The notes beneath the pieces are model-generated. The model was given only the letters and a program-made list of their open reading frames with translations. It did no database searches and was not told the DNA's origin. The translations under genes and the position numbers were made by a program. Positions 9,921-27,690 of a stretch of 64,000 bases of DNA are shown piece after piece. The first letter of the stretch is position 1. The number at the start of each line of letters is the position of its first letter. The stretch is from Dirofilaria immitis (Eukaryota > Nematoda > Chromadorea > Rhabditida > Onchocercidae): positions 7,690,501 through 7,754,500 of the forward strand of contig JAKNDB010000087.1 in assembly GCA_024305405.1 (NCBI GenBank), given 5' to 3'.

Positions 9921-12900
9921 GTATATACCATCTGACACCTGCAGCAATGGTTGTAACGATTGCATACTGTGATAAGCCAGGTAAGCATAGAGATCTTTTC
10001 CATCAAAAGAAATTATGATCTGATTTATATTTATGCAGCTGTCTAAAATATCCTAATAAATGAAGTGCAAGTTTGATGATGTTCAAAGTTGCTCCGTGTC
10101 AACCACTGAAAATTTAATTGTTAGGAGCATTTGAGATAACTATAGATGTCGTATACTACGGGGCATCGACTCACTCAACTTTTAAGTATCAGATAGCAGT
10201 TTTTAATTTGCAAATCTCTTTGATTGTAGATGAAATTCTGCATAGTTTTTCAAAAGTGGGTGATAGTGTTTGCATTGGTCGAGATAAGCGCAAGTGTAAA
10301 ATTGCACTTGGAGTCGATGCGCAGGGTGTAAGTCGGGTTCATCTAAAACTCGAACTGTTATCAAATGGTCGTGTAAGTTTTCTCTTTAGTAAACTGGAAA
10401 CATTTCTTGTTATTTCTTCTCTTTGTTAAACCGTCTTCAGATTGAATAATCCTTTCAATTACTTCTTATATATTTTAGTAACACCCAAATACTTCAGTTA
10501 TTTGCTCGAGACACAAGTACATATGGTACTGGTTATGATGGCGGACCACTTATGGTAGAAAGAGAAAAGGAGTTGAAACTCTCTGTGGTTCTGCAAGTAA
10601 GAAGTTTTTTGAACTGCTATCCCACTATCTTTGGAATACTTCTGAATGACATCTTAACATCTGATGATTTATAATTGCCTGCTGATATTTTCTATTTTGT
10701 TTTTATGATGATAATCCTTTTTTAATTTTTGAAATTGTTGAAGTAAGAAAGCTTTTAATTTGAGATGATCTAGAAGAGTGGACTTGATTTTACAAAATGC
10801 AGAAGGATTGAAAGAAAAAAGGAGTGATATCTGTGGCCTTTACTGTGTTTCTAGTTTTTTCGTTTTGCAGGAATTTATATTATTGCCAGTCTTCTATGTA
10901 ATAAGTCTTTGGAAATTTATAGCGACTGGATTAACTGTAAGTAGATTAAGTAACATTAGATTAATTTCTCTGAAGAAAAAATTTATACAAATAAAAAAAA
11001 GTCTTTTTCATTTTTTCTGACTGCTTTATACAAATCTATTTCTGCTTATCATTTTGTGACGTTCTCTAAGTAGGAATTAAATTAGTCTGTTTGATTTCCT
11101 TATTTTCGTTTTCTTTTTTTATGTTTTAAATGCTATTTGTGCTAAAATATAAACAATAGCCCTTGTCAATGAAAATAAGGAACAATGATCTTCTATACCT
11201 ATGGGAATTAGGACCACTAGTGACTTGATAAATCAATCTCCTTAATTGCTGTACATCTTTTTGAACATTTGTTATTTATGTCGTCGGTGAGTAAGGAAAT
11301 ACCGTAAGCAATAAAAAATTTCCGTACTATAATATCCTTCAAGTTTCATTTTTTTTTGAATCATAACATGAAGTTTTTGATTCCACTAATATAATTTCAG
11401 TGCCTTTGAAAATTTTGAATGTTTCTAATATTGAAATATTGAAATTTTTTAATTAAATGTTTTTCAGTACTGAATTTTTTATCTTTATTCATTACAGATA
11501 AAATCGATTTAGTTCAAGGAAAAAAATAAGTGCTGCGTTAATGTTAAGATTCTTATAATAGCTGGGTTAAAAATTCTTTATGGCATAATAGTTATGTAAC
11601 CTACGAGCAAATAGACCTGTTTCCTATAAAAAAATGATAAAATATTCCTCATTAATTAATTACTTGTTCTAGATTGGCAGTTTCTTTTTATTATCAAAGA
11701 GATGAACATTAAAAAGAATCCATCATGAATCCATTTCTGAAGACTGTAGAAGTAAATGCTATTTCTGATTATTTCTATTTATTTTTCCTTTCAACTAGTT
11801 TTTCTTTCACTCAACATCAAAATCAGTGTCAAATATTCGCTATAATTTCCCATTTTACCTCTTTATCGCCGAACAAATTTACGTGTTATGCAGCTAATAG
11901 AACCTCGTGGAAAAAGTGGCTTTTTTTCATTGTATATATATATATATGATTTTTAGATTAATCCACGGAAGAGAGTAGCATTTAAAAAGCAACAATAATA
12001 GCAGAGGAGGAATGTATCGTTGAGAAGAGGAGAATGATAGACAATAAAATGGAGAAGTTGGTTCTTGGGACAAAGAATTCAGGAAGAGAAATGGCTAGGA
12101 GCATGGAAGTATTTTTCGTTTTCAACTTTATCTGTATATAATCAATGTTCTTTGATTGACTTTTGTGATTTTTCTTTTCATAGAATGTAAATTTTGCAGA
12201 TGAAGGACGAATTTGTCTCTGATTTAAATTCAAGCATGAATGTAAATGAGATTTGGATGCAAGAACAGGTAAGTTCATATGGATGTTATTTATTTTCTAC
12301 ATTGTTCTTAAATTTAATTTTTATATTTTCGATTGCTAAAATTTCCATATAATCACTTATATCAAAAATAGATCGTTTGGATGATGTTTTTGAAGGATAG
12401 AAAATTGATTGCAAAACTGGAAAAAGAAGTGAAGAAGTTGGATAGGTATATGTTGCTTCATCTTGTGATTTTTATTTGCACAAATTGTATCAGTGTTCTC
12501 TAAATGATTTTTCAATGTAAAACTTACTTATTGTTGAAGAGTTGCTAATCTTCTGTCTTCAGATAATGGAAATGAGTAAGTGGTCATTTTTAGCTCGATA
12601 AATATACCATTTTGTACAAGTAGGCATTTATGTGAAAATTTTTACTAGGATGCTTTTTCTGGATACAAAGGATTTGTAAGCAGCAAAATCTGCCTATAGT
12701 ACACTGAAATATGTCATTTTGTATCAAAACGATTTTTGATGTATTTTCGTTTACATGCCAGATTTTTCCACAGAAATCAACAAAAACTGATTTAGAAAAA
12801 GTGGAGAAAACAAATCAGAAGTTTCCACGTTTACCTGTACTGATTGCTCTGAAAATATGGGTTTAGTTACAAGGGTTTCGTTGCAGTGCGATTCAAGTAA

Positions 12901-14581
12901 GGTTAAATTTAAAATTATGTTGATCTATATCTTATCTTGAATACAGTTTTTTTAAATTCTAGATAACACAAGCATTTGTGATATGGTTCAGGAAACATAT
13001 TTTCCAGTTGTAGACACTTCAATTTCCTCGAAAGGTAGTCATTGTTTCACTTCAAGAAATTTTCTGTCAAATCGATATAACAGCTTCGATTTTTCTCCTA
13101 GAATGAAATACAAAAATACTCAAAGTAAGCTGATTGACCGTTTAAGGAATTTAGACAAATTATGACTGAAAGTCCAGTAAATGATTCTATACTTGCTGGA
13201 GCTAAGGAAGATGAAACACTGGATGATATTGATGCAGAGAAGTTGTCCAAACCTCTGTTTAGCAGGTTCCTTTTCTAGCATCAGATTTATTCTTTTACGT
13301 AGCAATGCATTACTCCGGACTATAGTGATTTTATGCTTTAATTCATTTTCAGAAATATTGAGGTTATCATAATCACGTAATCCTATCTCATTAATATAAA
13401 CTATCAGTAACAACATTGCTAACGTAGTTCCATTCTGGACCAAGTCCTTCTATTTTCTTTCAATTTATCTTTCGAGAAACAAAGTTCTAATACCTATTTC
13501 AGCACTCAGCTGACGTCTTTTCAAGAAATACTTACAAAAAGTGTAAATGAAAGGTCAGCTGCCGAAGAAAACAATATTCCGATTTTTCGTGCTGAACAAT
13601 TTTCCGGTCTTTTGGAATCTCAAGATGTGAGTGAGAAATTTTGCAGTCTTCTATTCAAAGCGATGCCGAAGCAGAAAGATCTAGTGCCTCCAAAAGTAAC
13701 ATTGTAATATCAATGATTAATACATTTCTGAACGCATTTGTTCAAAAACGAATTTATTCGAAAAACAAATAACGTTTTTATATTTCAGGTTATCAATAGA
13801 CAGGATACCATTATCACTAGATTCATTTCTTATCTCGATATGAATACTGCCAAGAAACGAAGTAATCAATTCGTTAATTTTTGTTGAGAAATAATTTGTT
13901 GAAATAACTAACTTTTTATATCATTGTTTTGTTTTTTTTTTTTTTTTTTTAAGAGTATATTGCACTGTAATCATGATCTATTTTAATTTTATTGCAGTGA
14001 AAAACGAGTTTAATTTATTGATGTTATTTCTTTAATCAGAATTTATAGAAGTATAACTGTAAACAATAGGAAAACGCAGTGATGATTTATAGGTAATCAA
14101 AGTAATTCAGACGAAACGGAAATAATTGCTAAGCATGTGAAGATGGAAATAGCGGAGGATGGAAACGAAAGACAAGTTAATATCAGTTTCGAATTTTATT
14201 TATTTTTATGTTAAGAGTAAAGTCTATCCCGGCTGTTGTTTGTAGGGATCGGAGAAAAATGAAAATTTAATTGGAAGTAGAACGGAGTGCGAAGTAAGTG
14301 CTGGTGAAGATGATCAACCCTTCGGAATAAATGTTGAAACATTACGTATGAAATTGGTCAGTCAGCTGTTTATGCCACCGAAATTGTTTTTTTTTTTTGA
14401 ACAAGCTTTCACAACTTCGTTCATTTCTTTATTGTTGGTTCTATTAGTTTGAAGTAGTTTGCCATCCATTTTTAGAAAAACAGTAGAATATAAGAATTTG
14501 GAGAGGCCAACTTTGACGAAAATTGGATCACAGTCTGAGACAAATCTCTGGCAAGAATTCAACTGCAAGCGTTTTAGGAAG
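9921..14581 (+). CDS. NBN: probable nibrin (NBS1)-like protein, incomplete model
   Basis: Would be the regulatory subunit of the Mre11-Rad50 double-strand-break complex. N-terminal FHA domain over two exons: VGDSVCIGRDKRKCKIALG followed by GVSRVHLKLELL (about 10,230-10,372) and DTSTYGTGYDGGPL (about 10,500-10,600), matching the GR...SR.H...YGT pattern. The middle is acidic and lysine-rich (for example RSAAEENNIPIFRAEQFSGL near 13,560). The last supported exon, 14476-14581, reads VEYKNL, a spacer, then FNCKRFRK, aligning with the conserved Mre11-binding N-x-K-K-F-K-K motif of NBS1. BRCT repeats were expected after the FHA; exons near 10,870 and 11,960-12,110 are candidates but unproven. At least one A-run slip (11984-11988). 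True start, C-terminal ATM motif and several exons are unresolved; a different FHA protein cannot be excluded. Confidence 0.62.
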
Positions 14582-17054
14582 GTAAGAAATAAGTTTTCTG
14601 ATTATTTATTGGAAATTGTTATATACCTCTTTAAGTCGACACGTCTATAATAGAATTGCTGTAATTTGCTATGCGTTTGAATCATTAGAAATTTGAAACT
14701 TTTTTGGAGCAAATTATTTTGGTAATTTTTGATTTTAATTTAAACGCAAAAGTTTGATGAATCTACCCTAAATATCTTTTATGAAATCGTGTACAGCGTG
14801 ATCAGTTGGTTTTGCTAGTACTAGTTAAGGAGATAACCGAAGTAATTTTGTTGAATTTTTATAAGAAAAGTCAAAAAGACATACAAAATGATTTGACACT
14901 GTCTTCCATATAATTTATACAAATACGATAAGTTTGGTTATAGGCTGCGCAGGGATCACACAATGCCTGTTGGTTGTTACATTCTACGATAACGCGAATA
15001 ATTGGTGTCACTGATTTAATCGATTTCAAACAAATTGCTTGATTTATCCATTGTGTCTAATTTTATGCTTGAATGTAATTTTCGTTTCATTTATTTTATT
15101 GTTCTGTGCTGCTGCTATGATTATTAAACTCTGTGTCCATTTCATTCCAGTTATTTATCTGCTTCATTCTTTTCAACTATTTCTCTATCTTATAATTTTT
15201 CTTTTTGTGCTCGTTTTTTCTGAGAAATTTTCAAAAATAGCAGTGGAGCAGTCATTCTTCAAAGTTTTTGATTGTAGTTTTCCCACCGATTTTGGAATTT
15301 ACATGAATTTTTGGATTCGTATGTTTTGTCAATCGTTCTCAGTGATTTTTTGTATTTTTCCTTTGGATAGAAAAGAGGGGTCCGTCATTTTAAAAGAAAA
15401 ATTAGATTAAATCTTTTCTCCTATCTTTATCTTCCTTTGCGGATTCATTTGCGTTATCAATTTGCTGAGCTTCTCTAATTAAACTCTGAATTCTAGAGAG
15501 GTTCAGAAGCAAAAAATAAAAAGCATTTTGTCATTTCTCATTCTATCAAAATATCGCAATTTTTTTCTTAAAAATTATCTCCACTGTTATCAGTTTTGAG
15601 TTTTTTTTCGTGAATGCTTATTTACAACTTATTGCAAAAGATTTGTGCTGTCCACATATGTGAGAATTAAAGTATTTAACGATTGCTTTATGTACTCCCA
15701 ACTTTTTGAAGAGTAACGCGAGCTAATTCCTCTATAAAGTATCTTTCGTTTTATCCCAAATCCACTTTCTAAAATGCGTAATTTTTATCAAGTAAGTATG
15801 GGATAACTCCAAAATTACTTTAGCTGAATGATATTTAGGTCCAAGTTTTCGTATATTGGAATTGTGGGGATTTGGTATTAGTTTTTTTGAAATTTCGACA
15901 TTCAATGATGACACTTATTCATAAAAGATTTCGTATTCTCGAATGATATTATCTGACTGAGGAGGAATGGCGTATTCCAGTTTTGGCTTCATTTAGTATC
16001 TTTTTATATCTATATGATGGTACATAGGCTCATGAATAAGTAGAACACTTCGTAGTTAGTCAGTTATTTCATAACAAATTAGTTGAGGCTATGAAATCTG
16101 TAGCATTATTTCTAAATAGAAGATGTATGGATTGGAATTGATAAACCGTTTATTGGATAGCTAACATGCTGACACTTGGCCATATGCTTTGAAAAGGATG
16201 GGCCTTGCCCCTTACATGCAATCACTGAACTTTTCCCAGTGCCTATATCTTATCCCATTTCATCATTTCATTTTTACTCTTTGCTATATTTTCTGATTTC
16301 ATTGGAATTATTTTATCACGTCTTTCTATAATTCTTTCGTTTGCTTTTTTTTCTGCTATTTTCTAGAATCATCTGATTCCTGTGAACTAATGAATGGAAA
16401 TAATAAAGGCTAATGTTATTTAATTTTGCAGCTTTCTGTATTTCCGTCCATGCTTATTTTTTGATATCTTTTTTGTATAATATATTGGAAAGTAGGAAGT
16501 TCTCTCCATTTCCCTCATCTAATCAGCTCTTCAGTGCTATTGTTAACAAAATGAAGTTCTTCATTTCTTTGAATGGATTTCATTTCTAACTGATTACAGT
16601 CAAATTAACAATAGTAAAGTTTATTAAAAATTATTTGCATAAATCAAATCAAAATAAATTTCATATTTTAAAAATCGGAGCAGCCGCTGCTTGATTCTCG
16701 TTTTTATTTTGTTTGAGGGATTAGTGAAATCAGCTTTGAAGATATTTAATAGTTCAGAATAGCTTTCAGAGATATGATGAACTTAAAATCGCTTTATTCA
16801 AAGGTTTTGAGCAACTTCGGAAGTACAAAACAGCGAATTCAAGTTTATGCCTATAATTTGTTTTAAAAGTAATTTTTATTCAAACAATTACTGTATGCAG
16901 TAAATCATCGTATTTTTTTGGAGTTTATCACGCTTACATTTCTTTTAAGATTCGCTTTGGTTGCATTATTTTTTTCTTGAGGGCAGATTTAATCTGCTGA
17001 GGAAAACCTAAAAATGATGCATTAATCAGTGCTTTTGTGCAAAGCGGTAATAGT
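14582..17054. other. intergenic or long nibrin 3' region
   Basis: T-rich sequence. A 123-codon ORF at 15039-15410 is strongly biased to F, I, L and V and looks like a by-product of T-richness. Extra C-terminal nibrin exons could lie here but I could not recognise one. Confidence 0.35.
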
Positions 17055-17678
17055 ATGGCACTGAGAATGGGACAAAGAGACGGTTTATTGCTTGATTCGG
17101 ATGATTCCGACATACCTGATCTTGATTTGCCTACTGCAAGTATTCGTAAAGGAAGATCAAGATTATTCTCGAGGTTAATTGTTTTCTTAAAGTCATTTCT
17201 TTAAAGCGCTTTTTAATTTCCTGCTTTCAATATTCTTTCAGAATAGGATTTTGCAATGATTGTTTTGGATTATTTTTATTGTTTAACGAAAAATCAAGAT
17301 TTTTAGAACTTCGGATAGAATTGAATTGCGATCTTTTTCTTGTAGATAACAAAGTGTGTAAAAAGTTACACTATATTCTTGCAGTAATTTTATTTTTTCG
17401 GAAAATATTATTTGTTTAAATAATTCATCAGATGATTAAAATTAAGAAAAATTTGATATTCCCTGATCAAGCATAATAATAGTAAGTAAAATTTATTTAC
17501 TTGCAATATTTACATGTTGAAATAAATAATTAATCATTGTATTGAACTAAACTTTAATAAACATTTTTGCAGAGCACGGCAAAATGTAGGATCAGTAATC
17601 GTGAAACAGCAGAGCTATAGTGTTCAAATTGTGCTGATGTTGCTACTGTCGGCTGTAGTTATCGCTATTATCTTTTAG
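17055..17678 (+). CDS. small tail-anchored membrane protein, 74 aa
   Basis: Two exons, 17055-17173 and 17573-17678, join in phase (AG|A) and read from ATG to TAG without a break. The protein has a short acidic head (LLLDSDDSDIPDLDLPTAS), a basic stretch (RKGRSRLFSRARQ), and a C-terminal hydrophobic anchor (VQIVLMLLLSAVVIAIIF) that ends at the stop codon, as in tail-anchored ER or outer mitochondrial membrane proteins. I do not recognise the family. An alternative is that exon 1 is spliced instead to the coiled-coil exons downstream, the anchor exon being one of two alternative ends. Confidence 0.55.
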
Positions 17679-17876
17679 GCTTCTTCGCTTCATATATTTT
17701 GTCACAGCTGGAACAATTACGCAGTAATTTCGTTGAAATTATTGATAATTTCGCTCCATTTAGTCTTTGTTTATTTTTATTAATTTTTGATAACTTGTGT
17801 TCATTTTATTATTTTAAAACATAAGACCAGATGAATGGACAATAGCGACCCTCATTCAACGTGATCATCATTGCAG

Positions 17877-19664
17877 ATGATCCAAAGCACGAAGTTGTGA
17901 CTCGAGAATTGGAAATAATTAAATATGAGTTGAATAGGATCAAGATAGATATTGATATGTTACGTTTGACAACTTCATCACCGGGTACGCCTGTTTGGAA
18001 TGCATCTTCATTGCTGTATACTCGACTAGAGGATATCGAATCACAAATTAGTAGTATCGCTGATAAAATACAGGTAGTGTCATAATTCACGTTCACATTT
18101 AAATCAAATAATTTTTCATCTTAAGCCATTTAAAAAAACTATTTGTAGTATTTTTTAATATCGTCTTTAATTGCAAAAGTTAGGTATATTGGTAGAACAA
18201 GTAGGAAAGTAAGGGCTATATTGGTTGGAAGCATTGGGCAAATCCAAAAATATTTTTGTTTTGTAAACTGGAAAAAAGTTTTTCATTTCAGGAAAAGTTT
18301 AACAATCACTTAGAAAATGATACCATCAACTGGATATCGGTTTGTCAATTATCTTTTCGTTGTTACAAATGTAATCAAAAAACTCTCCCATTTATGTTTA
18401 GTTTTCATATATAATGCTAGCCTAAATACATTTAAACAATTAAAAGAATATATATGAAGACTTAAACATATTCCATTATTGTTGTTGGCTCTGGTATAAG
18501 TTTTTTCCTATTTGTCGAATGAGCAGCAATTCTTTTATGTTTGAAGCATACGCTGTAGCATACTGAAATATAAAATAAGTTTAACAATTCAGGTTATCTC
18601 TTTCTTAACCAAGTAATAAGCTATAATAGTATGTGATATGAAATATATCTTTTTGGGAAGCATTCTTCCGTCAGATTTCTCCAGTATTATTATAGAGTAT
18701 TTAATGGCTAAGCCATAATATTAGAGAAAAATGTTTGATATTAGAGAAAATGTTTGAATTTTCACATGGCTATGATTTCCGTCTCTTACAGTTTCAGCTA
18801 AAAGTAACATAAAAACAGTGCTAATGGTTTTCAAGATTTTTTAAATGTAGCAAGCAGTAATCGTAAGTGGAGATAGAAGCCTCTAATCAATTTATTTAAA
18901 AAAACTATGATGGAGAAAAGAAAGGAAAATACATACAAAAAGAATTTTCATTTTTATTTAAGGATGTAAAATGGGAAGTGATTAGAATGATTTTTTAGGT
19001 GAGAGATTTCTTCGTTTTATTTGCCAAGGATGGAAGGAAGACTAAGATGATTAAATCAAATAACACATTTTTTCGCTATTATTTTTTGAAGATATTGTCA
19101 GTAATTGAGGATCATTCGCAAAGGCGAATGAAAAAAAAAAAAACTATGTGAAATTGAATTATAATAAAGACTGGTTGATTTGTATAAGCTTTATTTTTTG
19201 GATCTTATTTTTAACTCGTTTCTGCTGGCAAGAAACAAACGTATAATGTATTGAATGATAATATCGCAAAAAATATTAGGTAATATTGATATTAGGTAAA
19301 ATATTATTTAAAATACTAGGTAATATTGTTCATCAAGTAATGATCTCGTTAATGATAATAGTGGAGATGACAAAGAAAACGAACAATTACGTGCTATTTT
19401 TTTCTGAATAGTACGTAAATATTCTGTTAAAAGAATACTTTTCAGGAACGGATTAATGCAGTAGCGGACGCTTGCAGTCAAGGATGTGAGACTGTATCGA
19501 AGCTAATAGTATTTAATAACGGATCGAAAACCCTAGATTCAACCAGTGATAAATTGAAAAGAAGCGTTCTAAGATACCTCAGTGGTCTTTCACTCGTGAT
19601 ATTCCTATCGTATTCACGAGAACGAAACATGTATAGTTTGAGTTGTACATGTATTTTGTATTAA
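17877..19664 (+). CDS. coiled-coil exons of an unrecognised protein
   Basis: Exon 17877-18073 (acceptor TTGCAG, donor CAG|GTAGTG) encodes a heptad-like charged stretch, RELEIIKYELNRIKIDIDML, and later LEDIESQISSIADKIQ. It joins in phase 0 to 19446-19664, whose peptide (ERINAVADACSQGCETVSKL, later KLKRSVLRYLSGLSLVIF) ends at TAA. The 5' end is not visible: the first exon begins in phase 1 and no ATG-bearing exon was found, unless it is the 17055 exon of the preceding small gene. The intron of about 1.4 kb is large for this window. Confidence 0.45.
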
Positions 19665-24123
<4,459 letters not shown>

Positions 24124-26687
24124 ATGACAGAGGAGGAGCATTCCGATTCTCGAACCGAAGATGATTATGAAGAAGGCGAGGAAGCATATGATGATGAAGG
24201 TGGTAACATCTGATTATATCTGATGGTGGTCTGAAGTTTGAGAAGGAATTTCTTTATAGATATGTTGCAATGTTGAATGCGGATTTTGCAGGTACTCTAG
24301 ACGAAGAAGAAATGCTACATCCGGAAGACAACTATCAAGATGAGCTTAAACTGCTAGAAGACGATGCGAATTTATCCATTGAAGAATTAAGACAGAAATA
24401 TTGCAACACGGTTGCTGAAGAAGAATATGATGATGCGCAGTCTACATCTACATCAAATGATACTCGTAAATCGGAAGGTATAGATGACGCAGTTGCGAAT
24501 TCTATTTCGCAACCAGGTACAATATTTTGAAAGACTAATTTATTATTACCAGATGTTTTTTCGCTTTCTGCTGATTACAGATTTTCAGATATTCTCTTAT
24601 TTTTACTAACATTTATTCCTAACATTTAAAGATAACTGTATATATTGATCTAATGAAGTGTTTTTAAACTTATCCCATGTTCAGAATTACATTTAGCCTT
24701 TTGTTTCGCAGTGTAACTTGTATATTAGATTTAAATCCTTCTTTGAAATCACAATTTGAGCATTGGGATAATTTAGAGAGTTCTTTTAGCAAGTATATAG
24801 TATATGTTAGTTCATTGATATATCCACCCAAAATCGAAATTTTTGAATTGAAATTTCGCAGTTTTTCCTTCAGATATGATTGCACTGCCAATTGTATCTT
24901 CCAAAAAGGAAAAAGGAGCATGGTTATTTTTCGGATGTTGATGATAATGAGGAGGATATTGATTATGTGCCCCTGATCGTTGGCGAAGAATTGTAAGGCA
25001 AGGACCGATGTATCAAGCTTCTGTTCCTGATACAATGTCAACAAATCCCAGAAGTCCACGTGAGACATTCTTAATGTTTGTTTTTACAGGAGTTAAAAGA
25101 TTTTAGAGACTACTACAAATTTTCAATCTTATACAGGAGGAGAGCGTGAAATGCTTTTATGGTCACCTCATAGTGATGTATCAATGAAAAAGTGGAGGAG
25201 TATTTGAAGAATTATTACGATAGGATATTACAAAACAGTGATTCATCTTTCTCGGCCGAAACGCGTAAAGTTGGAAATTTAAACCGAAGTTTTCCTGTGA
25301 AAGATGACGAAGATGCTTTGAAGTAAGCTTATTCATGTATTGAAATAGTGTATCATTTTTCATCTTTTTTTTTCACCGTTCTTTATTTTTTTATCTGATT
25401 TATTATTTATTTAGGGCTCTATTGAATGCAAAATACAACGCGAATATGGCATTGGCCAGTTATCCATTTCCACATGCTAATGCCCTCTGAAGAGTGTTGG
25501 ACAAAATTCTGCTAAATGGAATGATCAAGTTCGTAATTTGCTTTACTCAACCTTTGATATATAATGAGTCATGTTATTTGTTAATAATATATTTGCATTT
25601 AGGATTGCGAACTTTTCGAAAGAGGTATGCAGATGTATGGGAAAAATTTTTGCCTTATCAAACGATTGGTAAGATTTTTGTATTTATCGTAGAAATAATG
25701 TTATAAAATTCTAATTTTAAAACAAATATTGTTAGGTGGTGCCATTTATTTTGGATTTGAACTTTTTATTGTTAAGTTATAAGCAGAATAGTTTAGTTGT
25801 AACTTCCTTTCATTCTTAATATGGTTTTTAAACTTCGTATTTTCAGTTGGGCTGTCCAGTTTTGTTTGTAATCTTTCATTTTATGTATTCTATAGTTCTT
25901 TTTCTCAATTCTTTTTGTATAATTTTCTAACAATCAAATTTATTCACCTAATCGCTTGCAAATGTTTCGAGATATTTTTTGTTTTGAAAAACAAACCTAT
26001 TAATACACATTTTTTGCAGTAATGTTATCATGATTCTGTTTTTAAAAAAATGTGAAAAGAAAGAAATATTTCCATGAATCCCACGCAGCAAAATTTATAA
26101 ACGAATCTGTTTTTCTAATTTAAAGTTGATCTTTCAGTTACCTCATAGGACAGTCGGTGAAATAGTACATTTTTACTACATTTGGAAGAAAACAGAACGG
26201 CATGATATGTACCAAGAACGAGTGCGCAGGACAAAAATCAAGACGATCCTAACAGCACGTATGTATATTTTTATTTTCTGTAAAAATATCCATTATATTT
26301 TATCCATCAGATTTATCCATTATATTTATATTCTACAGGTGTTGTTTTTATTGTTTGCTTTCTAGAGGACTGAAATCCTTTTCTCATAACATTATTTTGG
26401 AGCAATGCACAATTAATTCTAAATATGTGAGCAGTACGAAGATGTGTAGTGTTGAAATTTATGCCACAGATCACTTTCAGATGTCATTTTTATGGCATTT
26501 TAGTGATTTTATGGGTGAATTAATGGATCACATGGATGGAAGGAGTAATGGAAATATATTGGATATAGCGGCAAATGCAGAACAGGTTGAAGTGGATTTG
26601 ATGAGTAAGGATTGGGATTGGGACAATCGAGAAGGTAATACACTCCCTCATTTGGATAGCGATACTATTGCTAATGTGCTACAGTGA
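24124..26687 (+). CDS. MIER1: MIER-family ELM2-SANT corepressor
   Basis: Nuclear corepressor that recruits class I HDACs through ELM2-SANT. Exons inferred: 24124-24199, 24292-24516, 24874-25059, 25137-25322, 25415-25528, 25603-25668, 26138-26258 and a last one from about 26366 to 26687. Acidic N-terminus (MTEEEHSDSRTEDDYEE; NLSIEELRQKY) is typical of MIER; the ELM2 start is seen around DYVP..WRRIVRQGPMYQASVP; SANT is spread over exons 5-7: KWNDQ|DCELFERGMQMYGKNFCLIKRL|LPHRTVGEIVHFYYIWKKTERHD. Four homopolymer slips must be allowed (A-run 24910-24914, C-run 24970-24973, AA 25183-25184, CCC 25483-25485). The last exon is acidic and family-neutral, and its junction phase is uncertain. No intergenic operon sign. 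Confidence 0.88.
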
Positions 26688-27690
26688 TGCCTTTGGCTGC
26701 AAAACAATTATGTTTATTGTTTGTGATCTCCTCAGTATTGTATTTTCCTCAAAGCAGTCATTTCAGTTTAACTTGATTGTATAGTAATAAGTTTAGAAGA
26801 ATAAGTGTCACTATTTTGACATTTTTTTATATGGTTTTCCTGATTACATATGAGCAGTACTGTGGCAAGCATTCATTCTTTTCAGGTAAATAATTTTTAC
26901 CGCTTTTATTAGTGTTATCTCATTATTCCTTTTCACTCGATGTACAGTTCCGCTCATTTTGTAATGTATCAAAAAATGGAGTGTTGTACGGTTTTTTTCT
27001 TGTTTGTGGGTATTTTTTATTTCCTATCATAGGTGCTTGAATCGTTAGAAAAGAATCCATTTCTAAGTTAAATTAACATGACTACGTTTTAATCGCTGAA
27101 CTAAAACACTTTTCGTTCCATTCATCATATTAAAATTGATGCCAATTTTTCTACTGTTTTGTTAATAGAATTTTAAACTTTGGCCTCTCTTTTATCTAAT
27201 TCAACTTGATTCATAGGTAGTAATTAGAGAATTGTTTGCTTTGTGCTCTTTTCAACGATTACTTAGACTCGCTTTGTTAGTCATATCAAGTTCAAACTCA
27301 ATACCACCAGTGGTTTATCTTTTTGTTCAATTTGATCTCTTTATTTAAGAGGTCAAATTGAACGCTGCTTCCATCACAACGAAAACAATTTTCTGTTTTA
27401 TCATGTGAAGCTAAGGAATCAGTTAATTAGATGATTTTTCGGACTACAATAGTTCCTTCACTTTTCGTACTAATTTGCATTACTTTCTCATGGTACTTAC
27501 TTGTTCATCATGACGTATAGATTATCCTAAATTTCAAATAATGTTTTGGTTAATAAATGAACTTATTTTACCCATATTTGCACACTGACTGAAGAAGTGT
27601 CAGATGAATTTTCAGGAGTTAACTGTTCTTAGTCAGACATAATATCGATAAGACCAAGGTATGGGATCAAGCTAAAACAAACTGCTCAGT
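26688..27690. other. intergenic, downstream of MIER
   Basis: AT-rich non-coding sequence, likely including the MIER 3' UTR. Contains a strong 17-bp inverted repeat at 27325-27363. No gene seen. Confidence 0.45.
27325..27363. repeat. 17-bp inverted repeat with 5-nt loop
   Basis: GTTCAATTTGATCTCTT (27325-27341) pairs with AAGAGGTCAAATTGAAC (27347-27363) with one mismatch that is a G-U pair in RNA. Confidence 0.88.

Noticed and set aside
15039..15410. 123-codon hydrophobic ORF resembling a membrane protein
   Set aside because: T-rich sequence gives F/I/L/V-rich frames by composition; there is no splice context or recognisable pattern.
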